Assembly: GCF_030064065.1 (NCBI RefSeq)
Contig: NZ_CP125946.1
Span: 372,001-436,000, forward strand
Source: Rothia sp. SD9660Na
GTDB lineage: Bacteria; Actinomycetota; Actinomycetes; Actinomycetales; Micrococcaceae
DNA length: 64,000 bases
Direction of reading: 5' to 3'
The first letter of the stretch is position 1, and each line of letters starts with the position of its first letter. Below the pieces are notes generated by a model. It had not been told where the DNA came from and searched no databases. It was given only the letters and a program-made list of their open reading frames with translations. A program made the position numbers and the translations under genes. Positions 1-8,481 of the stretch are shown piece by piece.

Positions 1-1
1 T

Positions 2-1510
2 GGACTGGTGCTGAGCTTCTCCTTCTTTACCCTACTGGGCAACCTGCTTATTAAGGCTCTGAACCTCCCCCAAGATTTCTTGCGTATCAGCGGCATCGTA
101 CTACTCATGCTGGTGGGGCTTGGTCTGCTCATACCCCGGGTGGAGCACCTGCTCGAGAAGCCCTTCAGTCGACTACCGGTTGCCTCAGTGAAGCCGCAGC
201 GCGGAGGGTTCCTCATGGGGCTAACCCTAGGGCTGGTGTATGTGCCGTGTGCCGGGCCGGTGCTGACCGCAATCACCGTAGCCGGAGCCACAGGCACAAT
301 CGGTGCTGAGACCGTGATGCTCACCCTAGCCTTCGCGGTGGGAACCAGCATCCCTCTGCTCTTTTTTGCACTCGCTGGCCGCGGGATCACTGAACGGGTC
401 AAAGCCTTCCGCCGCCACCAGCGTAGCGTGCGCGCTGTATCGGGTGTGCTGCTGATGGCCTTTGCAGTAGGACTGGTGGTGGATGCCCCCGCTCGGATCC
501 AGCGCCTGGCGCCTAACTACACGGCCTCTTTAGAGCGACAGATTGGTGAATCTGCTCAGGGCAAACTCTCCCCCGGCAATCTAGCCGGGTGCCAGGACGG
601 CATCAGCCAGCTCCAAGACTGCGGGCCAGCCCCGGCCCTAACCGGCATCACCGGCTGGCTTAACACCGAGCCCCTCCTCCTTTCAGACCAGCGGGGAAAG
701 GTGGTGCTCATCGACTTCTGGGCGTATTCGTGCATCAACTGTCAGCGGGCTACGCCCCACCTACAAGCCTGGTACGAGAAGTACCGTGACTACGGGCTGA
801 CTGTAATTGGGGTACACACTCCCGAGTACGCTTTTGAACATGACCTCGATAACGTAGCCACCGGAGCGAAGGACCTAGGGATTACCTACCCGGTCGCCCA
901 GGACAACAGCTATGTCACCTGGCGGTCCTACCAGAATCACTACTGGCCAGCCCACTATCTCATTGACGCCCAGGGTACCCTTCGCGCTATCAAATACGGT
1001 GAAGGTGGCTATGAAATTACTGAACAGCAGATTCGTGATCTCTTGCGTGAAGCTAACCCCCAGATGCAGCTGCCTGAAGCCAGTGATGTAGCCGAGGCTC
1101 CGCGGGCTCGCGACCGGTCACCAGAGACCTACCTGGGCACAAAACGCTCGGAGCACTACCAGGGCTTAGGGCCTTATCAGCAGGGAACTGCCACCTTTGA
1201 GCCGCTGGACCCGTCCCCCGGTCACTATACTCTCGGTGGTCAGTGGACGCTGACTCCTGAATATATCGAAGCGGGCCCCGGGGCTACCCTCACCGTGGAT
1301 TACGCTGCCTTGCAGATGCAGGTAGTAGTTGAGGGTCAGGGGAGCCTGACCGTGAGCGGTGATAAGTCAAGCGAGTTCGGTCAGCGTACCTTTACCGTCA
1401 ATGGGGTTCCTAATGCTGTGACCCTCATCGATAGGGACCAGCGCAGCAGTGGCGAGCTCACCTTAAGCGTTGACGAAGGGTTGCGTCTTTATTCGTTGAC
1501 ATTTTCTTAG
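2..1510 (+). CDS. DipZ-like CcdA/thioredoxin membrane protein, 5'-truncated by the window
   Basis: The reading frame is already open at the window edge, so the N-terminus lies outside; about 500 codons are visible. The first ~170 residues are membrane segments of the CcdA/DsbD type, including a VPCAGPVL motif, the usual CcdA cysteine-proline signature. A TlpA-like thioredoxin domain follows, with active site CINC in the context WAYSCINCQRATP about 240 residues in. The last ~130 residues form a beta-rich domain like the C-terminal module of mycobacterial DipZ. The expected role is moving electrons across the membrane to keep exported or cytochrome c thiols reduced. The order CcdA - thioredoxin - beta module matches DipZ. 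A hairpin terminator follows the stop. Family membership is confident; the substrate is not visible. Confidence 0.85.
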   Translation, partial: GLVLSFSFFTLLGNLLIKALNLPQDFLRISGIVLLMLVGLGLLIPRVEHLLEKPFSRLPVASVKPQRGGFLMGLTLGLVYVPCAGPVLTAITVAGATGTIGAETVMLTLAFAVGTSIPLLFFALAGRGITERVKAFRRHQRSVRAVSGVLLMAFAVGLVVDAPARIQRLAPNYTASLERQIGESAQGKLSPGNLAGCQDGISQLQDCGPAPALTGITGWLNTEPLLLSDQRGKVVLIDFWAYSCINCQRATPHLQAWYEKYRDYGLTVIGVHTPEYAFEHDLDNVATGAKDLGITYPVAQDNSYVTWRSYQNHYWPAHYLIDAQGTLRAIKYGEGGYEITEQQIRDLLREANPQMQLPEASDVAEAPRARDRSPETYLGTKRSEHYQGLGPYQQGTATFEPLDPSPGHYTLGGQWTLTPEYIEAGPGATLTVDYAALQMQVVVEGQGSLTVSGDKSSEFGQRTFTVNGVPNAVTLIDRDQRSSGELTLSVDEGLRLYSLTFS

Positions 1511-1598
1511 CCCCTAGTGCTAGTCTCCTGCTCGTGCCTGTGGGGCTGACGAATAGGCTAATCTCTTCGGGGTAGGGGGGAGCTCTCCTACACTAAAA

Positions 1599-1637
1599 TT
1601 CTCCCCTAGGCGGGTTTCACCTAGGGGAGAGCTTTTC
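1599..1637. terminator. hairpin terminator between convergent genes
   Basis: A perfect 10-bp stem (1601-1610 with 1620-1629) has a 9-nt loop and is followed by AGCTTTTC on the plus strand. AT-rich sequence lies on the other side, so it may serve both the DipZ-like gene and the convergent exported-protein gene. Confidence 0.7.
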
Positions 1638-1670
1638 ATCCTTCTACGTTATAAGAGGTCTACCTGCGGA

Positions 1671-2660
1671 TTACCACCCCTTCACAAAAGCGGTTGTAGT
1701 CAGTGCGTTATTGAGAGGCAGTGTATGAGTAGCTGGCGTATTGTAAGGGGCCGGGGCGGTGTAGTACAGGCTGCCTGACTGTACAAACGAAGTAAGTTTA
1801 AAGTTGCTTTGAGGGGTGCTGTAGGCGTTGCTAATGGTGAGCGTTGCTGGCATGATGGTAGTTTGCGCATACCAGCGATTATTTCTGCCGTCATAGGCAA
1901 GTTCAAGATTTTTCGTAGTAGTCGTTATGATACGCCCGGTGAGAGTGCCACTGCCATCGGGATTAATGGTGATAGATGGTGCCTCAGCTGTCCAGGTTGA
2001 GGCTACAGCTGCCTGTGACAGGTACTGGGCACCGTTGTTAGGTAGGTCTTTAAGGGTGCCACTTCTAGAGGTGTTCCACTTCCGTCCAGCAATTTGAATG
2101 CCGGTGTTGGCCTGGCGGTTGCCCTCGAATAAGAAACTGGCATTTGAGGGGACATAAATTTCTACATCGGTGATAAAGACTGCGCCCTTCTCCAGGGTAG
2201 CTGTCGACCCCACCAGGTAACCATTTCCTGTTTGGGCTTGGTCTGCCGGCACCGGGGCAGAGAACCAGAATCCACTGGTTGTGGCGTAGCCAGCTGGGTT
2301 ACCGCTAGAGGAGTTCGTTACAGGGGTGAATGATCCTTCCCCGTTACTAAACCATTTCCCACTCTTGGTTTCGCTTGCATCACTCCACTGAAAGTCGGAT
2401 TCAGGGTTGTTGCCTGCTTTTACTGCTTCCCAATAGCCTTGGGGTGTAGCGGGTACATTCGGGTTGCTTTGTTGAGCGCCTTGATATCCCACTCTACCCC
2501 CGTTGTGGGTGACTGTGACAAACAGGCCGTACTCCAAGGTGGGAGTTGTGGAGGATGGGGATGCCGCATAAGCGGGGATGGTGCTGGATGCAAGCATGAC
2601 AGGAGCACTCCAGAGTGCTCCGTTCATGAGGGTTCGTCTGTTAGTTACAGGTTGGTTCAT
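1671..2660 (-). CDS. Tat-exported Ser/Thr-rich protein of unknown function
   Basis: 329 residues. The N-terminus has a twin-arginine signal (NRRTLMNGALW), a hydrophobic stretch and a likely cleavage after AYA near residue 32. The mature part is rich in Ser, Thr, Asn and Gly, and has beta-strand-like patches (TATLEKGAVFITDVEIYV) but no cysteines or catalytic motif I recognise. There is no LPXTG anchor or C-terminal membrane segment, so it is probably secreted or loosely surface-bound. Its base composition is more AT-rich than its neighbours, suggesting a gene under different selection or acquired by transfer. A run of ten C residues (template G10) lies about 100 bp upstream in the promoter region. 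I do not recognise the family. Confidence 0.75.
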   Translation of the reverse strand: MNQPVTNRRTLMNGALWSAPVMLASSTIPAYAASPSSTTPTLEYGLFVTVTHNGGRVGYQGAQQSNPNVPATPQGYWEAVKAGNNPESDFQWSDASETKSGKWFSNGEGSFTPVTNSSSGNPAGYATTSGFWFSAPVPADQAQTGNGYLVGSTATLEKGAVFITDVEIYVPSNASFLFEGNRQANTGIQIAGRKWNTSRSGTLKDLPNNGAQYLSQAAVASTWTAEAPSITINPDGSGTLTGRIITTTTKNLELAYDGRNNRWYAQTTIMPATLTISNAYSTPQSNFKLTSFVQSGSLYYTAPAPYNTPATHTLPLNNALTTTAFVKGW

Positions 2661-2762
2661 GATAGTACCTCTAAAATTTAGTGTTTGTATAGGGCTTGAG
2701 TGAATCTTCCACCTTAGAGTGGACCTCTCTCTTAATCTAGCACATATGAGTTGTAAAAACTC

Positions 2763-2772
2763 GGGGGGGGGG
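2763..2772. repeat. G10 homopolymer tract upstream of exported-protein gene
   Basis: Ten consecutive G residues on the plus strand, continued by AGGGG. Read in the direction of the minus-strand exported-protein gene, it is a C10 run. It sits just upstream of a plausible -35 region and of an extended -10-like TGC-TAGATT at about 2735-2743. Tracts of this length slip during replication. Confidence 0.8.
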
Positions 2773-2847
2773 AGGGGTATATCACTCGGTATTCTGGGTG
2801 GAAATTCAGAGGTTTCTTTAATTTGTTGGGGTGGGTGGGGGGTGATT

Positions 2848-3963
2848 TTATGAGACGGTAGTGTTAAAGAGGACTCCTAGAAGGAAAGTTAGCAGGGCAG
2901 CACCATAACCGATGGCTAGCTGGCGGGCACCCCGTTTGAGGGGGGAGGCTCCTGAAAGTAGCCCCACCACTCCACCTGTGATGATTAGGGCAAAGCCTAC
3001 GAGTGCCATCGAAACCACGATAGCCAAGGGGCCCGAGAGGCCCAGGAGGTAAGGCAGGAGGGGGATAAGAGCTCCAGATGCGAAGAAGGAAAAGCTGGAG
3101 GCGGCTGCCCCGACATCGCTTCCCAGGGCGTTGTGGGGTTTGGGCCCTTCATCCTCAGCGCCTAACTGAAAGGAAAGTGAGGGGTCACAGTCGCAGGTAA
3201 AGTACCCGAATCGCTCCATGGCCCGGTGGCGGGCGGCCTCTTCGCTCATGCCTCGGGCCTTGTAGATGAGCTCTAGCTCATTTTGGTGGATATCAAGGTC
3301 TTGAGCTACGTCAAGGGTAACTTGGGTGGGCCGGGAGGCATCGAGCAGTTCCCGCTGGGAACGCACTGAAACAAACTCACCGGCTGCCATGGATAAGGCC
3401 CCGGCTAGCAAGCCAGCGACACCAGAGAATAGCACCATGGAACTGCTCGCTCCGGTAGCTCCTACGCCCATAATCAGGGCGGCATTGGACACCAGCCCGT
3501 CGTTGGCTCCAAATACAGCTGCCCGGAAATTGCCTGACAACTTCTCCCGCCCCTGGGTCGAGAGGGCCCGAATAATTTCCTCATGGATTGCCTCATCTGC
3601 GGCCATGGCTTCGGTGGCATCGGGGTCCTCAGCATAGGGGGAGCGACCTTCGGCACGCTGGGCGAGAGCTAGTACGAATACTGAGCCGAAGTTTTTAGCC
3701 AGAAGCTCCAAGAAGCGGGCTGAAACTGATGGGCGGGGCTCGGGGTAGGCATGCTGGCCCAGCAGAGATCGCCAATGGTTCTGGTGGCGTAACTCAGCCT
3801 GGGCAACCTTGCGGAGAATCTCTGCTTCCTCTCCCTCGGTGCGCTCAGCGAGAGCTGCATAGATGCGGGCTTCGGAAATCTCTTCAGCCAAATAGCGGCG
3901 CCAGCGGCGGATTTGGGCGCGGTGAGGTTGCTGGATGGGCTGGTGAGGGGCAGAAGGTGGCAT
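2848..3963 (-). CDS. ferritin-like/VIT1 fusion iron (manganese) transporter, MbfA type
   Basis: 371 residues. Residues ~20-140 are a four-helix ferritin/rubrerythrin-like domain with repeated Glu/His metal ligands (ISEARIY, EEAEILRKVAQAELRHQNHW, EAMAADEAIHEEII). Residues ~145-370 are a VIT1/CCC1-type membrane domain (GANDGLVSNAALIMGVG, GALSMAAGEFVSVRSQ) with about five membrane segments. Proteins of this architecture export or sequester Fe2+ or Mn2+ and protect against iron-driven oxidative damage. Together with Dps at 7.9 kb it adds to the iron-detoxification complement of the region. It is monocistronic. Family is confident; iron rather than manganese is inferred. Confidence 0.88.
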   Translation of the reverse strand: MPPSAPHQPIQQPHRAQIRRWRRYLAEEISEARIYAALAERTEGEEAEILRKVAQAELRHQNHWRSLLGQHAYPEPRPSVSARFLELLAKNFGSVFVLALAQRAEGRSPYAEDPDATEAMAADEAIHEEIIRALSTQGREKLSGNFRAAVFGANDGLVSNAALIMGVGATGASSSMVLFSGVAGLLAGALSMAAGEFVSVRSQRELLDASRPTQVTLDVAQDLDIHQNELELIYKARGMSEEAARHRAMERFGYFTCDCDPSLSFQLGAEDEGPKPHNALGSDVGAAASSFSFFASGALIPLLPYLLGLSGPLAIVVSMALVGFALIITGGVVGLLSGASPLKRGARQLAIGYGAALLTFLLGVLFNTTVS

Positions 3964-4130
3964 GAAGGGTTAACCTTAGGACGTGGGACACAAGCTGTTT
4001 ACCGGCCGGTAACTTAACTGGTAGGGTGGGGTTCGCGCTCCGACGTTAACAGACACAGGGGAACTCACCAAAAGACGACGTAACAGAGCATACCCGCCCA
4101 CCCCGCTTTTTGCAGAGTAGAAAGTCACCT

Positions 4131-5513
4131 ATGCCCGCTTTGCCCTACAACGCCGCCCCCAACCCGCACCTGGGCGCCCCCGGCATCACCACCATGCACG
4201 GTGACGCACAAGCCTCAGACTGTACCCCCCTACCAGGCCCCGGTGCCCGCCCCTGGTCAGTGCGCAAAACCCCTCTAGGGGGAGCTTGCCCCACCGTTCT
4301 TGTCGGTTCAGATAACCTGGTGCAGGTACTCTGCACCCAAGTATTTTCACAAAACCTTGCCATGCTGGTCCCCAAAATCGCGATTCTTGACCGTTGGGGC
4401 CAGGAGTTGGCACACCTGGAGCTTCCTAAGGGAGCTCTGTTAGGTGGGGTATACGCCTATCTTGACCAGGATAACCGCATGGTTCTCGTTGACGGTACCA
4501 ACCACCTGATTCGCATTGCCCACTCACCTGACGGGCGCACCTTATGGGTTGACTCTCGCATAGACCTTAACCGTATGTTAGCCCTGGTACCCGGCGACCA
4601 GGTTGTAGGGCTCGTACCGGACTGGCAAGGACGGGTATGGGTAGCTTCAAAGAACGGGGCAGTTGGTGTGGTGGACGCTCAGCGCGGGGCAATCCGCGCC
4701 ACCCTGCTCCGCTCGGGAGCAACAGACATACGAGAACGCATCGACAACTCCATCTCAGCCAGCCCCGAAGGGGTAGCTGTGGTTACCTCACACGCCATCT
4801 ACATGCTCACCGCCGATGAAGGTGGAGCTCCCCGAGTGCTATGGAGTCGTCCGTACGACCGCGGCAGCGCTCGTAAGCCAGGCAAATTAGCCTGGGGCTC
4901 GGGGGCTTCACCCACTTTCTTTGGGCCAGGAGGAGCGGATTACGTGATGCTCACCGATAATGCTGACAGCCAAGAAAACGTAATTATCTATCGAGCTGCC
5001 ACCGGTGAGGAGGTGGGGCGAGCCGGGCTCTTTACCCCAGGTGCCTCGGGCACCGAGAATTCTATGATTGGTGTGGGTAACACGGTGGTAGGAGCCAACA
5101 CCTTCGGCTATCCCTACCCCAAGTACCCCGACGGGGCCGGCCCTTCTCGCCCAGCTAGCGCCCTTTTCGCCCCCGGCATGGAGCGGTGGGACATCACCGA
5201 CCGGGGGCTGCGTCAGGTCTGGTCGCGCCCTGACGTGTATTCCTCAGCTGTACCTCGCTACTCGAATGCCGACAACATCATCTACACCTGCGAGCGGCGC
5301 CGCGGCCCGGCCGGTCTAGCCAACGGGGCATACGCCCATGCCGTTGCCATCGATATGGATAGCGGTGCCACCTTGCACGCCCAGCAGCTACCTGACCACG
5401 TAAGTATTTTGCTGGGAGGGGGAGATACCCTACAGATGGTAGGTACCCTGGACCGTTTTGGGACCTGGTGGCAGGGGACCATCAGCGGCGTCTACCGTAT
5501 TGCAGCAGCCTAA
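4131..5513 (+). CDS. beta-propeller-like protein of unknown function
   Basis: 460 residues from the ATG at 4131. A TTG at 4110 in frame would add seven residues, but neither start has a strong ribosome site. There is no signal peptide. The N-terminus has the motif NPHLGAPGITTMHGDAQASD followed by PGPG. Beyond it are repeated four-strand blocks with WGQE, DGTNHLIRIA, DWQGRVWVASKNGAVGVVD and YVMLTDNADSQENVIIYRA, typical of a six- or seven-bladed PQQ/NHL-like propeller. No catalytic residues are evident. The next gene starts 24 nt downstream and encodes a Tat-exported protein, so the two are probably co-transcribed. The fold assignment is by pattern; I do not recognise a characterised family. 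Confidence 0.7.
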   Translation: MPALPYNAAPNPHLGAPGITTMHGDAQASDCTPLPGPGARPWSVRKTPLGGACPTVLVGSDNLVQVLCTQVFSQNLAMLVPKIAILDRWGQELAHLELPKGALLGGVYAYLDQDNRMVLVDGTNHLIRIAHSPDGRTLWVDSRIDLNRMLALVPGDQVVGLVPDWQGRVWVASKNGAVGVVDAQRGAIRATLLRSGATDIRERIDNSISASPEGVAVVTSHAIYMLTADEGGAPRVLWSRPYDRGSARKPGKLAWGSGASPTFFGPGGADYVMLTDNADSQENVIIYRAATGEEVGRAGLFTPGASGTENSMIGVGNTVVGANTFGYPYPKYPDGAGPSRPASALFAPGMERWDITDRGLRQVWSRPDVYSSAVPRYSNADNIIYTCERRRGPAGLANGAYAHAVAIDMDSGATLHAQQLPDHVSILLGGGDTLQMVGTLDRFGTWWQGTISGVYRIAAA

Positions 5514-5537
5514 ATCTTTGGGGAGAAGAAAGAGAAG

Positions 5538-6182
5538 ATGATTCACCTTAACCGACGGCAAGTAGCCTTCACTGCCGGAACTGCCTTGGCCGCCGCGGCT
5601 GTAACCGCCTCGTCCACCTCGGCCCAGGCCAGGCCCTCTCGCACGCAAGGCGCCCAACGCCGCCGACCCACTCTCTCTCGTATCCAGGCTGTTGCCTGTC
5701 CCATTGAGTTTAACGGTGCCTCTGCTCGGCTGACTCTTAGCGGTAAGGAATCGGCACCAGGGGTTCCCGTCCCGCGCCCCGTTGGGACCTCCTGGAATAG
5801 CGGGCCCCTCTCGATGACCCTGGCCAATAATGGAGACCAAGTGATTCCTGCCGGGCGTCGTTTGAGTATTATTACCCGTGGGCTAGACGCCGCCGGACTG
5901 GTAACTGACCTTCAGCAGCCGCTCGTGATCAGCGATGTTGAGGCAGGGGCCCGGTCCTGGCTATCTGTAGTTGTCGCCCCTATGGGGGCCTCCCAACTGG
6001 TGCTCAAACAGCCCCTGGCAGCGGGGCAAGAAATAACGGTGCGTCTTTTCCCTCGTCTTAACCGTGGGGTCGATGCAAGGGCCCTGGGCCAGGTCCAGGT
6101 TTTGGCGTCACTCACACTCTCGCGGGGTGCTGAAGAAATCTTTGAGATTCAATCCCCGGAGTTCCTGGCAACCCGCCTGTAG
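5538..6182 (+). CDS. small Tat-exported protein, partner of the propeller gene
   Basis: 214 residues. The signal peptide carries twin arginines (NRRQVAFTAGTALAAAA) and a likely cleavage after SAQA near residue 31. A basic linker precedes a ~150-residue beta-rich domain (GPLSMTLANNGDQVIPAGRRLSIITRGLD, ISDVEAGARSWLSVVVAPMG) that resembles an immunoglobulin-like or bacterial adhesion-type sandwich. There are no cysteine pairs. A strong ribosome site (GGGGAGAAGAAAGAGAAG) precedes the ATG. The 24-nt spacing behind the propeller gene suggests an operon. Function unknown. Confidence 0.7.
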   Translation: MIHLNRRQVAFTAGTALAAAAVTASSTSAQARPSRTQGAQRRRPTLSRIQAVACPIEFNGASARLTLSGKESAPGVPVPRPVGTSWNSGPLSMTLANNGDQVIPAGRRLSIITRGLDAAGLVTDLQQPLVISDVEAGARSWLSVVVAPMGASQLVLKQPLAAGQEITVRLFPRLNRGVDARALGQVQVLASLTLSRGAEEIFEIQSPEFLATRL

Positions 6183-6510
6183 GCAAGAGTGAAGGGATGA
6201 AAGTACCCCTGGCGTGTGCGACATGCCCAGCGAATAAGCTTGCCTGTGAAATGAGCCCCATTTTGAGCTTCCAGCTGCGCGCAGCGTGCTTATCGTTCAG
6301 GGAGGCAAAATGCCACGCTAACTAGTAGCGTTAGTCCCGATTAGTCAGGGTGAAGAGGTGCGGCAGGCCCTGCGATCCAACGACTGTGGGGCCCCCAGCG
6401 GCCTATTATGGTGAATACCACTAGTGCTGTGGTTCTCGGTGTACTATTCTCGATAAGAAACGTGAGTATTATGAATAGCTCACATCTTCATCTTTATCTA
6501 AAAGGAAAAT
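6183..6510. other. 328-bp intergenic region
   Basis: No gene supported. Near the 3' end is an imperfect dyad GTGAG-N11-CTCAC (about 6461-6481), and an AAAAGGAAAAT ribosome site directly precedes the next ATG. This stretch probably holds the promoter of the 6511 gene, but no confident -35/-10 pair was picked out. Confidence 0.4.
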
Positions 6511-7560
6511 ATGACTGAAAATATCGCATCTGCTGAGCGCGGCGCCGCTACCCCCAAAGGTGCGGCCCGCGGTTCGTTTCGCCAGGTTATCGCTCAGGAA
6601 GCCCGCCTTGGAGCCGGTAACAATATCTCATGGCGTAGCGTTTTCGCGGGTCTTGTAACCTTCGTAGCGCTGTCTGTGCTCTTCGCTCTCGTGGGTACCG
6701 CCCTGGGGCTGAGTGGCACCGATTTGACTGCTGACCGCCCCACCGAAGGTGTGGGTACGGGTCTGCTAATTTGGACCATCTTCTCCCTGGCCCTCTCTTT
6801 AGGTATCGCTGGTTTCATCGCCGGTCTTACCGCGAACAAGGCCGGTCTAATTCACGGCTTCCTCACCTGGGCCCTGGGTGTTATTGCCATTGTTGTTCTA
6901 GCCGTTAGTACCGTATCTTCAGCTTTCGGTGCCCTGGGTAACATGCTCGACGCGGCCGGTGGTGCGGTATCGAATGCCTCATCGGCGGCAGCACGCGCTG
7001 TTTCGGACATCAACACTGACCAGATTGACATTGACACCGCTGGTGTTTCCGCTGATGTCCGCTCAGCCCTGGCCAACAGCTCCATCGAACAGCTGCACCC
7101 TGACTACTTGCAGGCCCAGGTGGACGACACTGTAGCTGACCTGCAGTCAGCTGCCCAGCGCATCATCGTTGACGGTGAAGACGCCTCTGCTGTTGTGGCC
7201 GACGTCCGTTCCAATGTTGAGGACCGTATCGCGACCATCACTGAGCAGATCGACGAGGCTGCTCTGGCCCGTGAGATTGAGGCGAACACCAACCTGACCG
7301 CCGCTGAGTCACGCTCAGCTGCAAACAACATCGTCACCTCCTACGAAGAGGGTGTGAAAAAGACTGAAGAGTCTCTGAACAACCTGGCAAACAATGCCCA
7401 GGAGACCTTCGATCAGGCTGTTGTGGCTGCTAATGAAGCCATGGACAACACTGCCAAGTACTCTATGTACACCTTTGCTGGTCTGGTGTTTGCTCTGATC
7501 ATTACTTCTCTTGCTGGCCTCTTTGGTGCCCGGAGCGGTCGTTCAGCTGACAAGATTTAG
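6511..7560 (+). CDS. YrzE/PhnA-like integral membrane protein with periplasmic coiled coil
   Basis: 349 residues. After a basic cytosolic N-terminus come the motif NNISWRSVFAGLVTF and three membrane segments (roughly residues 47-70, 92-116 and 120-145). A ~150-residue Ala/Asp/Glu-rich helical region follows (DVRSALANSSIEQL, VEDRIATITEQIDEAALAREIE), and a last membrane segment lies at ~315-340 ahead of a short basic tail. The ISW-xx-(V/I)xAG motif is shared by small bacterial membrane proteins of the YrzE/PhnA-like group, whose role is not established. A long hairpin follows the gene. AAAAGGAAAAT gives a good ribosome site. Confidence 0.7.
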   Translation: MTENIASAERGAATPKGAARGSFRQVIAQEARLGAGNNISWRSVFAGLVTFVALSVLFALVGTALGLSGTDLTADRPTEGVGTGLLIWTIFSLALSLGIAGFIAGLTANKAGLIHGFLTWALGVIAIVVLAVSTVSSAFGALGNMLDAAGGAVSNASSAAARAVSDINTDQIDIDTAGVSADVRSALANSSIEQLHPDYLQAQVDDTVADLQSAAQRIIVDGEDASAVVADVRSNVEDRIATITEQIDEAALAREIEANTNLTAAESRSAANNIVTSYEEGVKKTEESLNNLANNAQETFDQAVVAANEAMDNTAKYSMYTFAGLVFALIITSLAGLFGARSGRSADKI

Positions 7561-7596
7561 TACTGTTCGAGGATAATCTCCGCACTAAAGTGTATG

Positions 7597-7633
7597 AAGG
7601 CTCACATTTTATCGTTGATAAGGTGTGAGCCTT
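7597..7633 (+). terminator. long hairpin after the membrane-protein gene
   Basis: A 17-bp nearly perfect stem (7597-7613 with 7617-7633) has a 3-nt loop. There is no real T run after it, so intrinsic termination may be partial. Confidence 0.55.
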
Positions 7634-7890
7634 CCGCTATACCTGGTACTTGGAAGGGCTGGGGTGTAGAGTACCTGGTGGGAGGGTGATTAGGTTAGGC
7701 TGTCATCGCCTGGTGCTAAGGCTTCTCCGAGCTCGGAGCTAGGAGGACCTTATTGTGAACTAGTCATAATAATGCTTGAAAGCATTCGCTCCGATGCGTA
7801 GGCTAGAAGGTAACAGCTAGCTGGTCGGGCACCGCAACCCCCGGCAGGCTAGGAATAAACAACCTCACTCTGAAAGGAATAAGACAGACC
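7634..7890 (+). promoter_or_regulatory. dps upstream region
   Basis: Part of a 330-bp gap without genes. It contains a perfect 16-nt hairpin (AATGCT-TGAA-AGCATT, 7771-7786), preceded by CATAAT at 7765-7770, and the ribosome site AAAGGAA about 12 nt before the dps ATG. The hairpin could be an operator or a 5'-UTR structure. No HAIR or other known site was recognised here. Confidence 0.4.
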
Positions 7891-8394
7891 ATGAGCAAGT
7901 ACTCATCTTTCACCGTTCCCGGCCTCACCGAAGAATCAGGCCACCACGTAGCTGATGTACTGCAGCTTCGCCTGCACGCCCTGAACGACCTGCACCTGGT
8001 GCTCAAGCACGCCCACTGGAACGTCGTTGGCCCTAACTTCATCGCCGTTCACGAAATGCTCGACCCCCAGGTAGACCTGGTGCGCGGCTTCGTTGATGCC
8101 ATTGCAGAGCGCATGGCCACCATGGGCGTAGCCCCCAACGGTCTTTCCGGTGACCTGGTTGAAAAACGCACCTGGGCTGAATACGACGTTGACCGTGCAG
8201 ATGCCATGACCCATATCCGCGCCCTGAACGAGGTCTACAACGTTGTAGTTGAAGACCACCGTGCAGCTATCGCCAAGGTGGGCGATATCGACCCCATCAC
8301 CGAGGATCTGCTCATCGGCCAGACCGCTGAGCTGGAGCTCTTCCAGTGGTTCCTGCGTGGCCACCTCGAAGACGGCCGTGGCAACCTCCAGTAA
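7891..8394 (+). CDS. dps: Dps-family DNA-protecting ferritin
   Basis: 167 residues, the usual Dps length. The signature KHAHWNVVGPNFIAVHEMLD gives the inter-subunit ferroxidase ligands His42, His54 and Asp58, with Asp69 and Glu73 in the helix VDAIAERMA, matching the H-H-D-D-E set of E. coli Dps. The product is expected to form a 12-subunit shell that oxidises Fe2+ with hydrogen peroxide, stores iron and coats DNA in stationary phase or stress. The N-terminal tail is short and poorly charged, so DNA binding may be weak. Monocistronic, with a good AAAGGAA ribosome site and a strong terminator after it. Confidence 0.95.
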   Translation: MSKYSSFTVPGLTEESGHHVADVLQLRLHALNDLHLVLKHAHWNVVGPNFIAVHEMLDPQVDLVRGFVDAIAERMATMGVAPNGLSGDLVEKRTWAEYDVDRADAMTHIRALNEVYNVVVEDHRAAIAKVGDIDPITEDLLIGQTAELELFQWFLRGHLEDGRGNLQ

Positions 8395-8427
8395 GCCTCA
8401 GAGCTTGATAGCTTGAACTACGCGCTA

Positions 8428-8463
8428 AAGGCGGGTCTATCGCACGATAGGCCCGCCTTTTTC
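8428..8463 (+). terminator. rho-independent terminator after dps
   Basis: The stem AAAGGCGGG(T)C pairs with G(C)CCGCCTTT around TATCGCACGATA, followed by a T run (CCTTTTTCTG). The opposite strand has the matching A run, so it may also serve the convergent HAD gene. Confidence 0.85.
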
Positions 8464-8481
8464 TGTGCGGCAACGTACTTC

